DNA of 64,000 nucleotides from PALSA-505 sp036267135 (GCA_036267135.1 DATAWQ010000019.1:62001-126000); one strand, 5' to 3'. Positions 38,688 through 48,086 are shown, counted from the stretch's first letter. Notes: a model not told the origin generated them from the letters alone. Program-made: numbers and translations.

Positions 38688-38885
38688 AGCGGCCTTTCAG
38701 GTCCTGAAGCTGATATCCACTTCCTATCCGCCGGAAGGCCACATCTTGCTCCACCGGGCCAACAGAACAGCGCGCGATCCACACAAACTCTCCAAGACAG
38801 GGCCGTTTCGGTCCGGGACATGACAACCCGTGCGGCTTACCCTGAGCGAACAAAGGCGGACAGACACCTACGAGATGGGATAGCG

Positions 38886-39413
38886 GTGAGTATCGACGCG
38901 CCAGTGGGCCCACAGACAGTGCACTCAGAGACTGTGCGCCCGGCGACCGACCGCAAATGGGCCACGGAGATTCCGGTCCGCGACGACGCCAGGGAACGGT
39001 CCAGGTTCCCCGTCACCGACTACGCCGACAACTTCGAGACCGAGGCCGAGGTCAGCACCGCGCCCCGCAGCGCCGAGCAGTGGGCCCGGGTCATGTTCGA
39101 AGGCGCGCCGGTGGGGCTGCGGACGCTCCTGGTCCGCACCTGGCCGCTGCTCGGGGTCCGGCTGGGCCCGCTGTATTCGGCCGGGTACGTGCTGGGCTGG
39201 CGGATACTCAAGAGCACCCCGGACTTCGTGGTGCTGCAGGCCAGATCGGGGGCGGGCATCACCGTCCGGCTCGTGGTCCAGACCGACGGCCGCAGCGTGC
39301 TGGCCGGCACGTTCGTCCGCTGCCAGGGGCTGCTCGCGCGGGCCCTCTGGTTCGCGATAGCCCCGATCCACCGGCTGGTACTGTCCCGCCTGCTGGGTGA
39401 GGCCACCCGGTAA
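38886..39413 (+). CDS. DUF2867-like / START-like protein
   Basis: From the GTG at 38886 a 175-residue protein (an ATG at 38820 is in frame). The core WARVMFEGAPVGLRTLLVRT, then GWRILKSTPDFVVLQARSG and LWFAIAPIHRLVLSRLLGEA resembles actinobacterial DUF2867-type proteins with a helix-grip fold. No catalytic residues are evident. The gap to the serpin gene is 17 bp on the same strand, so they may be co-transcribed. Function unknown. Confidence 0.6.
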   Translation: MSIDAPVGPQTVHSETVRPATDRKWATEIPVRDDARERSRFPVTDYADNFETEAEVSTAPRSAEQWARVMFEGAPVGLRTLLVRTWPLLGVRLGPLYSAGYVLGWRILKSTPDFVVLQARSGAGITVRLVVQTDGRSVLAGTFVRCQGLLARALWFAIAPIHRLVLSRLLGEATR

Positions 39414-39430
39414 CCGGGCAGGAGGGCCCC

Positions 39431-40579
39431 GTGGCAGACCGGAGCATGGACCGTAGCGCGGCGGCGGACGCCGCCTTCGGTGCGTCCCTGTACAAGCTGC
39501 TCGCGGCCGACGGGGGCAACCTGGCCTTCTCCCCCGCCAGCATCGCGGCGGCGCTGCGGATGGCGTTGTGCGGCGCGCACGGCGAGACCGCGGGCGAACT
39601 GGCCGCGGCCCTGCACCTGGACAACGCCCAGGACGCCGCCGAAGGGCTGCGGCTGCTGTCGGCCGGGCTGGCCGAGATACCCACCGACGGCGTGGTCTTC
39701 CGCGCGCCCAACACGATGTGGGTGCAGTCCGGCCTGCCCCTGCTCCCCCGGTTCACCGCCACGCTGCGGGAGGCGGCCGCGGTCAGCGTGCGGGACGCCG
39801 ACTTCCGCCGCGCCCCCGGGCAGGCCCGGCAGGAGATCAACGACCTGGTCGCCAAGCAGACCGAAAACAAGATCACCAACCTGCTCGGCCCGCACACGGT
39901 CGGCGCGGACACCAAGCTGGTGCTGGTCAACGCGATCTACCTGAACGCCGCCTGGGTCCACCGGTTCCCCGAGCGGGCCACCCGGGACGAGCCGTTCTAC
40001 CCCGGCGGGCCAGGGACCGGCACCCCGGTCACGGCCAGAATGATGCGGCTCACCGAGAACCTGAAGTACCTGCGCGGCGACGGTTACCAAGCGGTGCTGC
40101 TGCCCTACCGGGGCGCACGGCTGGTCATGACCGTCGTGCTGCCCGACGGCCCGCTCGCCGCCCTGCCGCCCGGGCTCAGCGGCGAACTGGACCGTGTCAC
40201 CGGGCGGGCCCGCCGGCACCGGGTGAACCTGGCCCTGCCCAGGTTCCGGCAGCGGGCCGAGTTCAACCTGGCGGATGTGCTGGCGCGGCTCAGCGTCAAG
40301 CAAGCCTTCTCCGCGGGCGGCGCGGACTTCAGCGGCGTCACCACCGCGGAGCGGCTGTTCATCGGCGCGGTCGTGCACAAGACCTTCATCGACGTGGCCG
40401 AGGAGGGCACCGAAGCGGCGGCGGCCACCGGGCTCACCATGCGACCGATGGCCGTCCCGCGGCCCCCGGCCGAGTCGGTCACGATGATCGTGGACCACCC
40501 GTTCCTGTTCGCCATCACCGACGCGTCCACCGGGCTGCCGCTGTTCCTCGGCCAGGTGACGAGGCCCGCGGCGGAGTAA
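39431..40579 (+). CDS. Serpin (serine protease inhibitor)
   Basis: A 382-residue protein from a GTG with GGAGGG upstream. Serpin landmarks are NLAFSPASIAAALRMALCGA, INDLVAKQTENKITNLL, LVLVNAIYLNAAW, the hinge EEGTEAAAATG and the C-terminal DHPFLFAITD...GLPLFLGQV. The small-residue hinge indicates an inhibitory serpin. Counting from P17 (Glu324), P1 is Met340 in RPMAVP, matching the IPMSIP loop of human alpha1-antitrypsin, so an elastase- or subtilisin-like target is expected. There is no signal peptide, so it may act inside the cell or be released by lysis. Confidence 0.93.
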   Translation: MADRSMDRSAAADAAFGASLYKLLAADGGNLAFSPASIAAALRMALCGAHGETAGELAAALHLDNAQDAAEGLRLLSAGLAEIPTDGVVFRAPNTMWVQSGLPLLPRFTATLREAAAVSVRDADFRRAPGQARQEINDLVAKQTENKITNLLGPHTVGADTKLVLVNAIYLNAAWVHRFPERATRDEPFYPGGPGTGTPVTARMMRLTENLKYLRGDGYQAVLLPYRGARLVMTVVLPDGPLAALPPGLSGELDRVTGRARRHRVNLALPRFRQRAEFNLADVLARLSVKQAFSAGGADFSGVTTAERLFIGAVVHKTFIDVAEEGTEAAAATGLTMRPMAVPRPPAESVTMIVDHPFLFAITDASTGLPLFLGQVTRPAAE

Positions 40580-40591
40580 GCGGCGGGTCCG

Positions 40592-41998
40592 TCAGCGGCG
40601 CGGGGACGAGCGGCGCTCGCGCAGCCGGACGGACACCCGGATGGGGGAACCTTCGAAGCCGAACTCCTCGCGCAGGCGCCGCTCGATGAACCTGCGGTAG
40701 GACGCCTCGAGGAAGCCGGTGGTGAACAGCACGAAGTGCGGCGGCGCGGCGGCGGCCTGGGTGGCGAACAGGATCTTCGGCTGCTTGCCGCCACGGACCG
40801 GCGGCGGGGTGGCCGCGACCAGCCCGTTCAGCCAGGTGTTCAGCCGCCCCGTGGGCACCCTGGTCTCCCAGCCGTCCAGCGCTAGTTCTATGGCGGGCGC
40901 GAGCCGGTCGATGTGCCGTCCGGTCGTCGCCGACACGTTCACCCGGGTCGCCCACCTGGCCGTGTACAGCTGGCGGTCGAGCTCGCGGTCGAGGAACACG
41001 CGCCGGTCCTCGTCCACCAGGTCCCACTTGTTGCAGGCCAGCACCAGCGCGCGGCCGGCCTCGATGACCATGCCAACGATCCGGAGGTCCTGCTCGGTAA
41101 GCGGCTCGCTGGCGTCCACCAGCACCACCGCGACCTCGGCCCGCTCCAGCGCGCCCGCGGTGCGCAGCGCCGCGTAGTAGTCGGCGCCCTGGTTCTCCCT
41201 GAACCGGCGCCTGATGCCGGCCGTGTCCACGAACCGCCAGGTCTTCCCGGCCAGATCGATCAGCTCGTCCACCGGGTCGCGGGTGGTGCCCGCGACCGAG
41301 TCCACCAGCGCCCTCGGCTGCCCGGCCAGCTTGTTCAGCAGGCTGGACTTCCCGACGTTGGGGCGCCCGATCAAGGCCACCCGACGCGGGCCTGTCTCGG
41401 TACTGAACGGTGCCATAGGACCGTCGGGCAAAGCGTCGAGTACCACGTCGAGCAGGTCACCGCTGCCGCGCCCGTGCAGGGCGCTGACCGGATAAGGCTC
41501 GCCCAGGCCCAGCGACCACAGTGAGGCCGCGGCGGGCTCGCCGGGTGCGTCGTCCACCTTGTTAGCGGCCAGCACCACCGGCTTGCCGCTGCGGCGCAGC
41601 ACGGACGCGACCGCCTCGTCCGCGTCGGTCGCGCCGACCACGGCGTCCACCACGAACAGCACCGCGTCGGCGGCGTCCACGGCCAGCCTGGCCTGCCAGG
41701 CGACCCGGGCGGCCAGCGCGCCGGTGCGCTCCACCGAAGGCTCCCAGCCGCCGGTGTCCACCAGGGTGAACGCGCGGCCCCGCCAGTTCGCGTCGTAGGC
41801 GACCCGGTCGCGGGTGACGCCAGGGACGTCCTCCACCACCGCCTGGCGGCTGCCGAGTACCCGGTTGACCAGGGTCGACTTGCCGACGTTAGGGCGGCCC
41901 ACCACGGCCACGACCGGCGTGCGGGAGGTGTCCTCCGGAACGTCGGGCCCGGAGGACAGGTCGTCAATGTCTGATTCGAGGCTTCCTGGGTTCGGCAT
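40592..41998 (-). CDS. der: Ribosome biogenesis GTPase Der (EngA)
   Basis: A 468-residue protein with two GTPase domains and a C-terminal KH-like domain, needed for 50S subunit maturation. Each G domain has GRPNVGKS, then DVPGVTRD or SVAGTTRD, DTGGW or DTAGI, and NKVD or NKWD. The KH-like part contains KILFATQAAAAPPHFVLFTT. The ATG at 41998 lies 2 bp past the cmk stop, indicating coupling. It is the last gene of the long minus-strand housekeeping block. Confidence 0.96.
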   Translation of the reverse strand: MPNPGSLESDIDDLSSGPDVPEDTSRTPVVAVVGRPNVGKSTLVNRVLGSRQAVVEDVPGVTRDRVAYDANWRGRAFTLVDTGGWEPSVERTGALAARVAWQARLAVDAADAVLFVVDAVVGATDADEAVASVLRRSGKPVVLAANKVDDAPGEPAAASLWSLGLGEPYPVSALHGRGSGDLLDVVLDALPDGPMAPFSTETGPRRVALIGRPNVGKSSLLNKLAGQPRALVDSVAGTTRDPVDELIDLAGKTWRFVDTAGIRRRFRENQGADYYAALRTAGALERAEVAVVLVDASEPLTEQDLRIVGMVIEAGRALVLACNKWDLVDEDRRVFLDRELDRQLYTARWATRVNVSATTGRHIDRLAPAIELALDGWETRVPTGRLNTWLNGLVAATPPPVRGGKQPKILFATQAAAAPPHFVLFTTGFLEASYRRFIERRLREEFGFEGSPIRVSVRLRERRSSPRR

Positions 41999-42000
41999 CG

Positions 42001-42699
42001 TCAGGCCATCCAAGCCGGGCCGGCCGACGGCCACCTGGACTGGGCCAGGGCGACGATCTCGGCGATTACCTCGGCCACGCCGAGCTGGGTGGAGTCGATC
42101 GGCACCGCGTCGACGGCCCGCTCGCTCTGGGCGGCGTCAAGCCGGTCCCTGCGGGCCTGCTCGGCCTGGGTCAGCTCGACCGTGACGGCCGGGTCGGCGG
42201 TCAGGTCGGCGGCGCGGCGGCGGGCCCGGGCGGTCTCGCTCGCGGTGAGGAAGACCTTGACCACCGCGTCCGGGGCGACCACCGTGCCGATGTCGCGTCC
42301 CTCGGCGACGATGCCGCCGGCCTCCGCGCAGGCCTTGGCGATGATTTCCCGCTGCCGGGCGATCAGGTGGGTGCGCACCTCGGGCACCACCGCGACTACG
42401 CTCACCGCGTTGGACACCGCGCGCTCCCTGATCGGGCCGGACACGTCGATGCCGTCCACGGTGGTGTACGGGCCGTCGGGGTCGGTGCCCACCTCGATGG
42501 CCGGCTTGGTGGCGCTGGCGGCGACCAGGGCCGGGGAGGTCACGTCCACCTGGTGCGTGAGCAGCCACCAGGTCAGCGCCCGGTACATGGCGCCCGTGTC
42601 CAGATAACGCACGCCGAGGGCACGAGCGGCCCCCCGGGCGGCGCTGGATTTGCCGGAACCGGAGGGTCCGTCTACCGCGATGACAAGGCAATCGGCCAC
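42001..42699 (-). CDS. cmk: (d)CMP kinase
   Basis: A 232-residue nucleotide kinase (GTG start). P-loop GPSGSGKSS, DTGAMYRALT in the NMP-binding region, and EGRDIGTVVAPDA with RARRRAADL are the diagnostic motifs. It phosphorylates CMP and dCMP with ATP. It lies between tyrA and der, the conserved actinobacterial order. Confidence 0.96.
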   Translation of the reverse strand: MADCLVIAVDGPSGSGKSSAARGAARALGVRYLDTGAMYRALTWWLLTHQVDVTSPALVAASATKPAIEVGTDPDGPYTTVDGIDVSGPIRERAVSNAVSVVAVVPEVRTHLIARQREIIAKACAEAGGIVAEGRDIGTVVAPDAVVKVFLTASETARARRRAADLTADPAVTVELTQAEQARRDRLDAAQSERAVDAVPIDSTQLGVAEVIAEIVALAQSRWPSAGPAWMA

Positions 42700-42755
42700 C
42701 CTGCGATGTTACCGGCGGGCGAACGGCGTTCTGTCCGTCCACCGCTGCCGGCTCG

Positions 42756-43952
42756 CTAGCTGACGCGCGGCACGAGCGTGGCCACCCAGCCGCGGGTGGC
42801 CAGGGCCGTGGCGAGCGACGACGCGGAGTCCGGCCGGACGGCGAGTTCGGCCACACCGACGGGCAGGCCGGGCGAGTGCTCGATGCGGATGTCCTCGATG
42901 TTGATGCGCGCGTCCTCGGTGGCCGCGAACAGCCGGGAGAGCTCTCCGGGACGGTCGGGGATGACCACCTGGACGATCGCGTACTCGGTGGCGGGCCCGG
43001 CGTGCTTGCCCGGGATACGGGCGACCCCGGCGGCCCCGGTTTCGAGCAGCCCGGTCAGTACTGAATGGGCGCCTTCGGCACCGGGGGTGGGACGGGCGGC
43101 GGCGGCGGCCGCCTCGAGGTCGGCGGCCACGGCGCGCAGGTCGTCGGCGACGGCGGTGAGCACGTCGGCGACCCCGGCCGCGTTCGCGGTCAGGATCTGG
43201 GTCCACAGGGCCGGGTCACCGGCCGCGATCCTGGTCACGTCGCGCAGGCCCTGGCCCACCAGGCCGAGCGCGCCCTGCGGCGCACCGGCCAGCCGGGCGG
43301 CCATGGCCGAGGCCACCAGGTGCGGGGCGTGCGAGACCAGCGCGACCCAGCCGTCGTGCTCGGCCACCCCGGCGGTGACCGGCTCGGCCCCGCAGGCCGT
43401 GACCAGGGCCGTGACGGCGGCCAGAGCCGGGCCGGCGGTCTCCGGCAGCGGGCACAGTGCCCAGGGGCGGCCGAGGAACAGGTCGGCGCGGGCGGCCACC
43501 GGGCCGCCGCGCTCCCGCCCGGCCAGCGGATGGCTGGGCACGTAGCTGGCTAGGTCGCAGCCGAGGTCGCGCACCGCGGCCACCGGCCGGGCCTTGACGC
43601 TGGCCACGTCGGTATAGCAGCGGGCCAGGCCGGATTTCTGGGCCGCGGCCAGCGCCGGCGCCACCACATCGGGCGGCACGGCCAGCACGGCCAGATCGGC
43701 CTCTTCCCACAGCGGAGGCGCCACGGTCACGGACGTGGTCAGGGTGGGGAGCAGATCGCCTGCGCCCAGGGTCGCGGCGAGGGCGGCGGCCTGATGGTCG
43801 CGGTCGGCGAGCCACACGCGGATGCCACGTTCACGCAGAGCCAGGCCGACCGACGTGCCGATCAGGCCGGCGCCGACGATGACGACGCCGCGCGGGAAGG
43901 GCGGGCCGTCCTGGCCTGATGGGGGGACGGGTGCGCCCGGGCCGGTGGTCAC
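42756..43952 (-). CDS. tyrA: Prephenate dehydrogenase with ACT domain
   Basis: A 398-residue enzyme that converts prephenate to 4-hydroxyphenylpyruvate with NAD(P)+. The Rossmann motif is VVIVGAGLIGTSVGLALRER. The catalytic region has YVPSHPLAGRERGG and the helical dimer domain has LVSHAPHLVASAMA. A C-terminal ACT domain (about 320-395, IVQVVIPDRPGELSRLF) probably gives feedback control by tyrosine. It follows aroH by 37 bp, placing two consecutive steps of tyrosine synthesis together. Confidence 0.93.
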   Translation of the reverse strand: MTTGPGAPVPPSGQDGPPFPRGVVIVGAGLIGTSVGLALRERGIRVWLADRDHQAAALAATLGAGDLLPTLTTSVTVAPPLWEEADLAVLAVPPDVVAPALAAAQKSGLARCYTDVASVKARPVAAVRDLGCDLASYVPSHPLAGRERGGPVAARADLFLGRPWALCPLPETAGPALAAVTALVTACGAEPVTAGVAEHDGWVALVSHAPHLVASAMAARLAGAPQGALGLVGQGLRDVTRIAAGDPALWTQILTANAAGVADVLTAVADDLRAVAADLEAAAAAARPTPGAEGAHSVLTGLLETGAAGVARIPGKHAGPATEYAIVQVVIPDRPGELSRLFAATEDARINIEDIRIEHSPGLPVGVAELAVRPDSASSLATALATRGWVATLVPRVS

Positions 43953-43989
43953 GACGCGGTTCGGGTGCGGCGAAGAACCCGGGCGGGGG

Positions 43990-44352
43990 TCACTGGGCGA
44001 TGTCCAGCCTCAGGGCCTGAGCGCCGCGGAGGTAGACGTGCCTGATCTCCGCCCGCGGCTTCGGCGTTTCCACCTGCATCATGAGGCGGACCACGCGCGG
44101 CATGGCGTCCGGCCTGTCGATCTCCACCGCGCACAGCAGCGGCACGTCGTCGAAGCCGGTCTTGCGCGCACCCAGGGCGGGGAACTCAGCGGTCAGGTCG
44201 GGTGTGGCGGTGAACAGGACGCTGATCACGTCGTCGGTGACCAGATCGTTGCGGGACATCACCTCGGCGACGAGCTCAGCGGTCGCCTCGAGGATGGCAT
44301 CCCGCTCGTTCGCGTCCACCTGGGTGGCCCCGCGGATGGCCCTGACCGGCAC
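43990..44352 (-). CDS. aroH: Chorismate mutase, AroH type
   Basis: From a GTG at 44352 (product VPVRAIRGATQVDANERDAI) the protein has 120 residues, the normal AroH size. The motifs VRAIRGATQVD, DLVTDDVISVLFTATPDL and VPLLCAVEIDRPDAMPRVVR are those of the Bacillus-type trimeric enzyme, with the active-site Arg and Glu/Cys positions present. It rearranges chorismate to prephenate for TyrA. A longer frame to 44418 lacks family resemblance. Confidence 0.92.
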   Translation of the reverse strand: MPVRAIRGATQVDANERDAILEATAELVAEVMSRNDLVTDDVISVLFTATPDLTAEFPALGARKTGFDDVPLLCAVEIDRPDAMPRVVRLMMQVETPKPRAEIRHVYLRGAQALRLDIAQ

Positions 44353-44420
44353 GAATATCCCTCCTCGGGCGGTATCCCCCGGAGTGGCCGTTCCCCCGGT
44401 GGGGAGCGCCTGTGGCAAGG

Positions 44421-45215
44421 CTACAGACCTACCGCGGCGTACAACTCCCCTATTTCGGCGGTGGTCAGCGCGCGGGTGGTGCCGGGCGCCAGCCGGCCCA
44501 GCTTGATCGGGCCGAGCTGGGTGCGGACCAGCTTGGTGACCGGGTGCCCCACCTCGGCCAGCATGCGCCGGACGATGTGCTTGCGGCCCTCGTGCAGGGT
44601 GATCTCCACGAGCGCGCGGGATCCGGACCTGTCCACCACCTTGAAGGCGTCCGCGCGGGCCAGTCCGTCCTCGAGCGTGACGCCGGCGGCCAGCCGCTTG
44701 CCCAGGTTCCCGGGCACCGACCCGGTCACCTCGGCCAGGTAGGTCTTGAGCACACCGTAGGAAGGGTGCGCGAGCCGGTGGGCCAGCTCGCCGTCGTTGG
44801 TGAGCAGGATCAGGCCCTCGGTGTCGTAGTCGAGCCTGCCCACATGGAACAGCCGCGCGGCGTCGGCGTCGGCGGGGAGCAGGTCGGCGATGGTCTGCCG
44901 GCCGCGGTCGTCCGACATCGCGGTCAGCACGCCGGTGGGCTTGTTCAGCGCCAGGTAGGCCAGACCGGGGCGGGACGGGATGCGTTTGCCGTCCACCTTG
45001 ATCACCTGGCGCTCGGGATCCACCCTGGCCCCGAACCGGCGGACGACCTGGCCGTCCACCTCGACCCGGCCCTCACCGATCAGTTCCTCGCAGTGCCGCC
45101 GGCTGCCCACCCCGGCGGCGGCCAGCACCTTCTGCAGGCGGACGCCCTCGGGACCGTCCGGGTCGATCAGCGTGTCTCTTTCTTCGTCCTCATCCAGATT
45201 CATGGTCCTGCTCAT
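44421..45215 (-). CDS. rluB: 23S rRNA pseudouridine synthase, RluB/RsuA type
   Basis: A 264-residue protein with an N-terminal S4 RNA-binding domain (VRLQKVLAAAGVGSRRHCEE) and the catalytic signature GRLDYDTEGLILLTNDG, where the Asp in RLDYD is the nucleophile. The C-terminal HEGRKHIVRRML motif is typical of RluB/RluE/RsuA. It modifies U in large-subunit rRNA. The start overlaps the end of scpB; an ATG at 45203 is an alternative. The N-terminal acidic tail (NLDEDEERD) is short. Confidence 0.93.
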   Translation of the reverse strand: MSRTMNLDEDEERDTLIDPDGPEGVRLQKVLAAAGVGSRRHCEELIGEGRVEVDGQVVRRFGARVDPERQVIKVDGKRIPSRPGLAYLALNKPTGVLTAMSDDRGRQTIADLLPADADAARLFHVGRLDYDTEGLILLTNDGELAHRLAHPSYGVLKTYLAEVTGSVPGNLGKRLAAGVTLEDGLARADAFKVVDRSGSRALVEITLHEGRKHIVRRMLAEVGHPVTKLVRTQLGPIKLGRLAPGTTRALTTAEIGELYAAVGL

Positions 45216-45870
45216 CTTCGATGTCCTCGGGCAGGAACGGCGCGAGCTCGGGCAGCTCGTCCAGGCTGGCCAGGCCCAGCCGCTCCAGGAAGTGGCTTGT
45301 GGTCCGGTACAGGATGGCGCCGGTCTCCGGCTCGGTGGACTGCTCCTCGACCAGGCCGCGCAGGGTGAGCGTGCGGATCACGCCGTCGCAGTTCACGCCG
45401 CGGACGGCCGACACCCTGGCCCGGCTCACCGGCTGGCGGTAGGCCACCACGGCCAGCGCTTCGAGCGCGGCCTGGGTGAGCCGCACCTCCTGGCCGTCCC
45501 GCAGGAACCGCTCGACCACGGGGGCGCATTCCTCGCGGGTGTACAGCCGCCAGCCGCCGGCCACCTCGCGCAGGTCGAAGCCGCGGCCCTGAGCGGTGTA
45601 CTCGGCGGCCAGCGAGCGAAGCTCGGCCGCCACCTCGTGCCTGGGCCGTTCCAGCACCTGGGCGAGCAGCAGATCGGACACCGGCTCGTCCACCACCAGC
45701 AGGACCGCTTCCACGCAGGTCCGCAGGTCCGGCGAGAGCCGAGGCCCGGGGCTGCCGCTCTCGCCGGACAACTCGGCGTCAGTGGCCTGGCCGCCGGGCG
45801 CCGTGGCTGGGTCCACCGGCACGGTGCCGCCGGGGTCGCCCGGATCCGGGGCGGAGCCGTTAATTGTCAA
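45190..45870 (-). CDS. scpB: Segregation and condensation protein ScpB
   Basis: I place the start at a TTG at 45870, which has AGGAAGG 11 nt upstream and overlaps the scpA stop by 11 nt; an ATG at 45894 is an alternative. The 226-residue product has a disordered Gly/Pro-rich N-terminus and two winged helices: LRTCVEAVLLVVDEPVSDLL and LTQAALEALAVVAYRQPVSR, then VIRTLTLRGLVEE. ScpB binds ScpA to complete the SMC condensin complex. Confidence 0.93.
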   Translation of the reverse strand: MTINGSAPDPGDPGGTVPVDPATAPGGQATDAELSGESGSPGPRLSPDLRTCVEAVLLVVDEPVSDLLLAQVLERPRHEVAAELRSLAAEYTAQGRGFDLREVAGGWRLYTREECAPVVERFLRDGQEVRLTQAALEALAVVAYRQPVSRARVSAVRGVNCDGVIRTLTLRGLVEEQSTEPETGAILYRTTSHFLERLGLASLDELPELAPFLPEDIEDEQDHESG

Positions 45871-46714
45871 ATTCGCTTTCGCCTTCCTGCACATCGCCTG
45901 GCACGGGTACGGAATCGCTGGCGCCGATCCAGGTGATGTAGAGCTCGCCGAGCGCGGACACCTGCTCGAACGAGACGGAATCCTCGCCGTAGAGCTCGAG
46001 CAGGGCCAGGAACCGCGCCACCACCTCATAGACGCCCGCGGCGTCGGAGGTGAGGCCGCGGAAGGTGGCCCGGCCGAGCCGTCTGAGCTTACCCGCGATT
46101 ATCTGGGCCTGCTCCCTGACGCTGGTGCGGGGGGCGTGGATGTGCTCGATGGACACGGTGGGGGGCGGCTTGGGCGCGAGCGTGATCGCGGCGATCCTGG
46201 CGAACTCGGCCGGGCCGAGGCCGAGCAGGACCTCGGGCAGCAGGCTGGCGAACCGGGGTTCCAGCGGCACCCGGCGTGGGAACCGGCGGGCGGCCGCGGC
46301 CATCCGGCCGGCGAACACGGCCGTCACCTGCTTGTAGGCGCGGTACTGCAGCAGCCGGGCGAACAGCAGGTCCCTAGCCTCCAGCAGGGCCAGGTCCTCT
46401 TCGTCCTCGACCTCACCGGCCGGGAGCAGCCTGGCCGCCTTAAGGTCGAGCAGGGTGGCGGCCACGACCAGGAAGTAGCTGGCCTGGTCCAGGTCCCAGC
46501 CGTCGGCGAGGGCCCGGATGTAGCCGATAAACTCGTCGGTGACCTGGGACAGGGCCACCTCGGTGATGTCCAGCTTGTGCTTGTAGATCAGCGCGAGCAG
46601 CAGGTCGAACGGGCCCTCGAACACGTCAAGATGGACTTGGAAGCCCGTCGATTCCCCGGCCGCGTCACCGGTCTGGCCCGTCGTCTCGTCGCCGGCCATG
46701 GTGTCACCAGTCAC
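45860..46714 (-). CDS. scpA: Segregation and condensation protein ScpA
   Basis: A 284-residue kleisin (GTG start in a GTGA overlap with the upstream gene). It contains the N-terminal SMC-binding motif FEGPFDLLLALIYKHKLDIT, LVVAATLLDLKAARLLP and a C-terminal winged helix with GEDSVSFEQVSALGELYITW. It bridges the SMC heads in chromosome condensation. The N-terminal 25 residues are polar and variable. Confidence 0.94.
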   Translation of the reverse strand: MTGDTMAGDETTGQTGDAAGESTGFQVHLDVFEGPFDLLLALIYKHKLDITEVALSQVTDEFIGYIRALADGWDLDQASYFLVVAATLLDLKAARLLPAGEVEDEEDLALLEARDLLFARLLQYRAYKQVTAVFAGRMAAAARRFPRRVPLEPRFASLLPEVLLGLGPAEFARIAAITLAPKPPPTVSIEHIHAPRTSVREQAQIIAGKLRRLGRATFRGLTSDAAGVYEVVARFLALLELYGEDSVSFEQVSALGELYITWIGASDSVPVPGDVQEGESEFDN

Positions 46715-47061
46715 GTCTCGGCGTTCCCATCCCCCCGTTGCAGATCACGCTGCTGCAGAGCCCCCTCGTGCAGATCACGCTGTTGCAGGCGTGTCGCCAG
46801 CACGCTTTCCTCGCCGTGGGCGTCCAGGTCGGCGAGCAGGATGGCGATCGCCTCCCGGACCAGACGGCCGCGGTCAACCGAAACCCCGACCCCGCGCAGC
46901 CTGAGCCTGGCGTGTTCCAGGTCGAGCAGTTCCTCGGCGGACAAGTACACGGTGATCTTCTGGGTGTGGCCTTCCCGGCCGGTGGCTTGCCGCCGTTGGT
47001 CCGGGAGGATCAGCCCGTCCGAAACGGGGCGCAGCAGTTCGGCGATGCCAGGTATTCTCAC
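46711..47061 (-). CDS. Conserved small protein of the parA-scpA locus, ribbon-helix-helix-like
   Basis: From the GTG in the GTGA overlap with parA the protein has 116 residues. QKITVYLSAEELLDLEHARL, then VDRGRLVREAIAILLADLD has the strand-helix-helix pattern of CopG/ribbon-helix-helix DNA-binding proteins. The position between ParA and ScpA and coupling at both ends suggest a partner of the ParA-type ATPase. The tail carries LQQRDLHEGA then LQQRDLQRG, encoded by two near-identical stretches of DNA, a local expansion. Confidence 0.7.
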   Translation of the reverse strand: MRIPGIAELLRPVSDGLILPDQRRQATGREGHTQKITVYLSAEELLDLEHARLRLRGVGVSVDRGRLVREAIAILLADLDAHGEESVLATRLQQRDLHEGALQQRDLQRGDGNAET

Positions 47062-47963
47062 CCGCCGGGGCCTGGACCCCCGATTTGAGCCAGCCGCCAC
47101 CGCTCCAGCACCTCCTTGGCAAGCTCACGATACGAGCTTGCCCCCATGGATGAGGAGTCAAAACGGGTTATTGGCTCACCGGCCACCGTGGCGTCAGGGA
47201 AACGTACGGTTCGGTTAATGACCGTATGGAACACCTTGTCACCGAACCCTTGCACAACGCTGCTGAGCACCTCGCGGGTGTGCAGGGTGCGCGAGTCGTA
47301 CATGGTGGCCAGCAGGCCGTCCATCACCAGCTTGGGGTTCAGCCGGCGGGAGACCTTGTCGATGGTTTCCATCAGCAGGGCCACGCCGCGCATGGCGAAG
47401 TATTCGCATTCCAGCGGCACGAGCACGCCGTCCGCGCAGGCGAGCGCGTTGACGGTGAGCAGGCCGAGGGATGGCTGGCAGTCGATCAGCACGACGTCGT
47501 AGTCGGGCAGCACGGACTCGAGCTGACCGCCGAGCACGTACTCCCGGCCCACCTCGTGCACGAGCTGGACCTCGGCGCCGGCCAGGTCGATGTTGCTGGG
47601 CAGCAGGTCCATGCCGTCGACGTTGGTCTTGATCAGCACGTCGTGGGCGGTGACGCCGCGGTCCATGAGCAGGTTGTAGACCGAACTCTCCAGCTCGTGC
47701 GGCTGAATACCGAGACCGACGGACAGCGCCCCCTGCGGGTCGAAGTCGACCAGCAGTACCCGGCGGCCGCACTCGGCCAGCGCGGCGCCCAGGTTGATGG
47801 TGGTCGTGGTCTTGCCGACCCCGCCCTTCTGGTTGCAGACCGCGGCCACGCGGGCCGGACCGTGGCTGTGCAGAACCTCGGGTTCGGGGAAGTCGGGTAC
47901 CGGACGACCGGTGGGGCCGAACCGCACCTGCGCCTGAAGATTATTTATCCGGGATGTTGCCAC
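47058..47963 (-). CDS. parA: ParA-family chromosome-partitioning ATPase
   Basis: A 301-residue deviant-Walker ATPase. The motifs are VCNQKGGVGKTTTTINLGAA with the signature Lys, VDFDPQGALSVGLG, VLIDCQPSLGLLTVNAL and LECEYFAMRGVALLMETI. It is the second ParA of actinobacterial genomes, located with scpAB rather than with parB at oriC. The start ATG has a Gly/Arg-poor N-terminus of 35 residues before the ATPase fold. It probably acts in chromosome organisation together with the coupled downstream genes. Confidence 0.93.
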   Translation of the reverse strand: MATSRINNLQAQVRFGPTGRPVPDFPEPEVLHSHGPARVAAVCNQKGGVGKTTTTINLGAALAECGRRVLLVDFDPQGALSVGLGIQPHELESSVYNLLMDRGVTAHDVLIKTNVDGMDLLPSNIDLAGAEVQLVHEVGREYVLGGQLESVLPDYDVVLIDCQPSLGLLTVNALACADGVLVPLECEYFAMRGVALLMETIDKVSRRLNPKLVMDGLLATMYDSRTLHTREVLSSVVQGFGDKVFHTVINRTVRFPDATVAGEPITRFDSSSMGASSYRELAKEVLERWRLAQIGGPGPGG

Positions 47964-48086
47964 CTGTTGCTGAACCTCCCGAGCGGCTGCAGAAACCCTC
48001 CGCTGAAACCCGGACTCTAGGCCCTGGGTCCGGCCGGAGCAAGCCGACTCACCGGTGGGCCAGGCGACTTAACGTAGGACTCCGGC

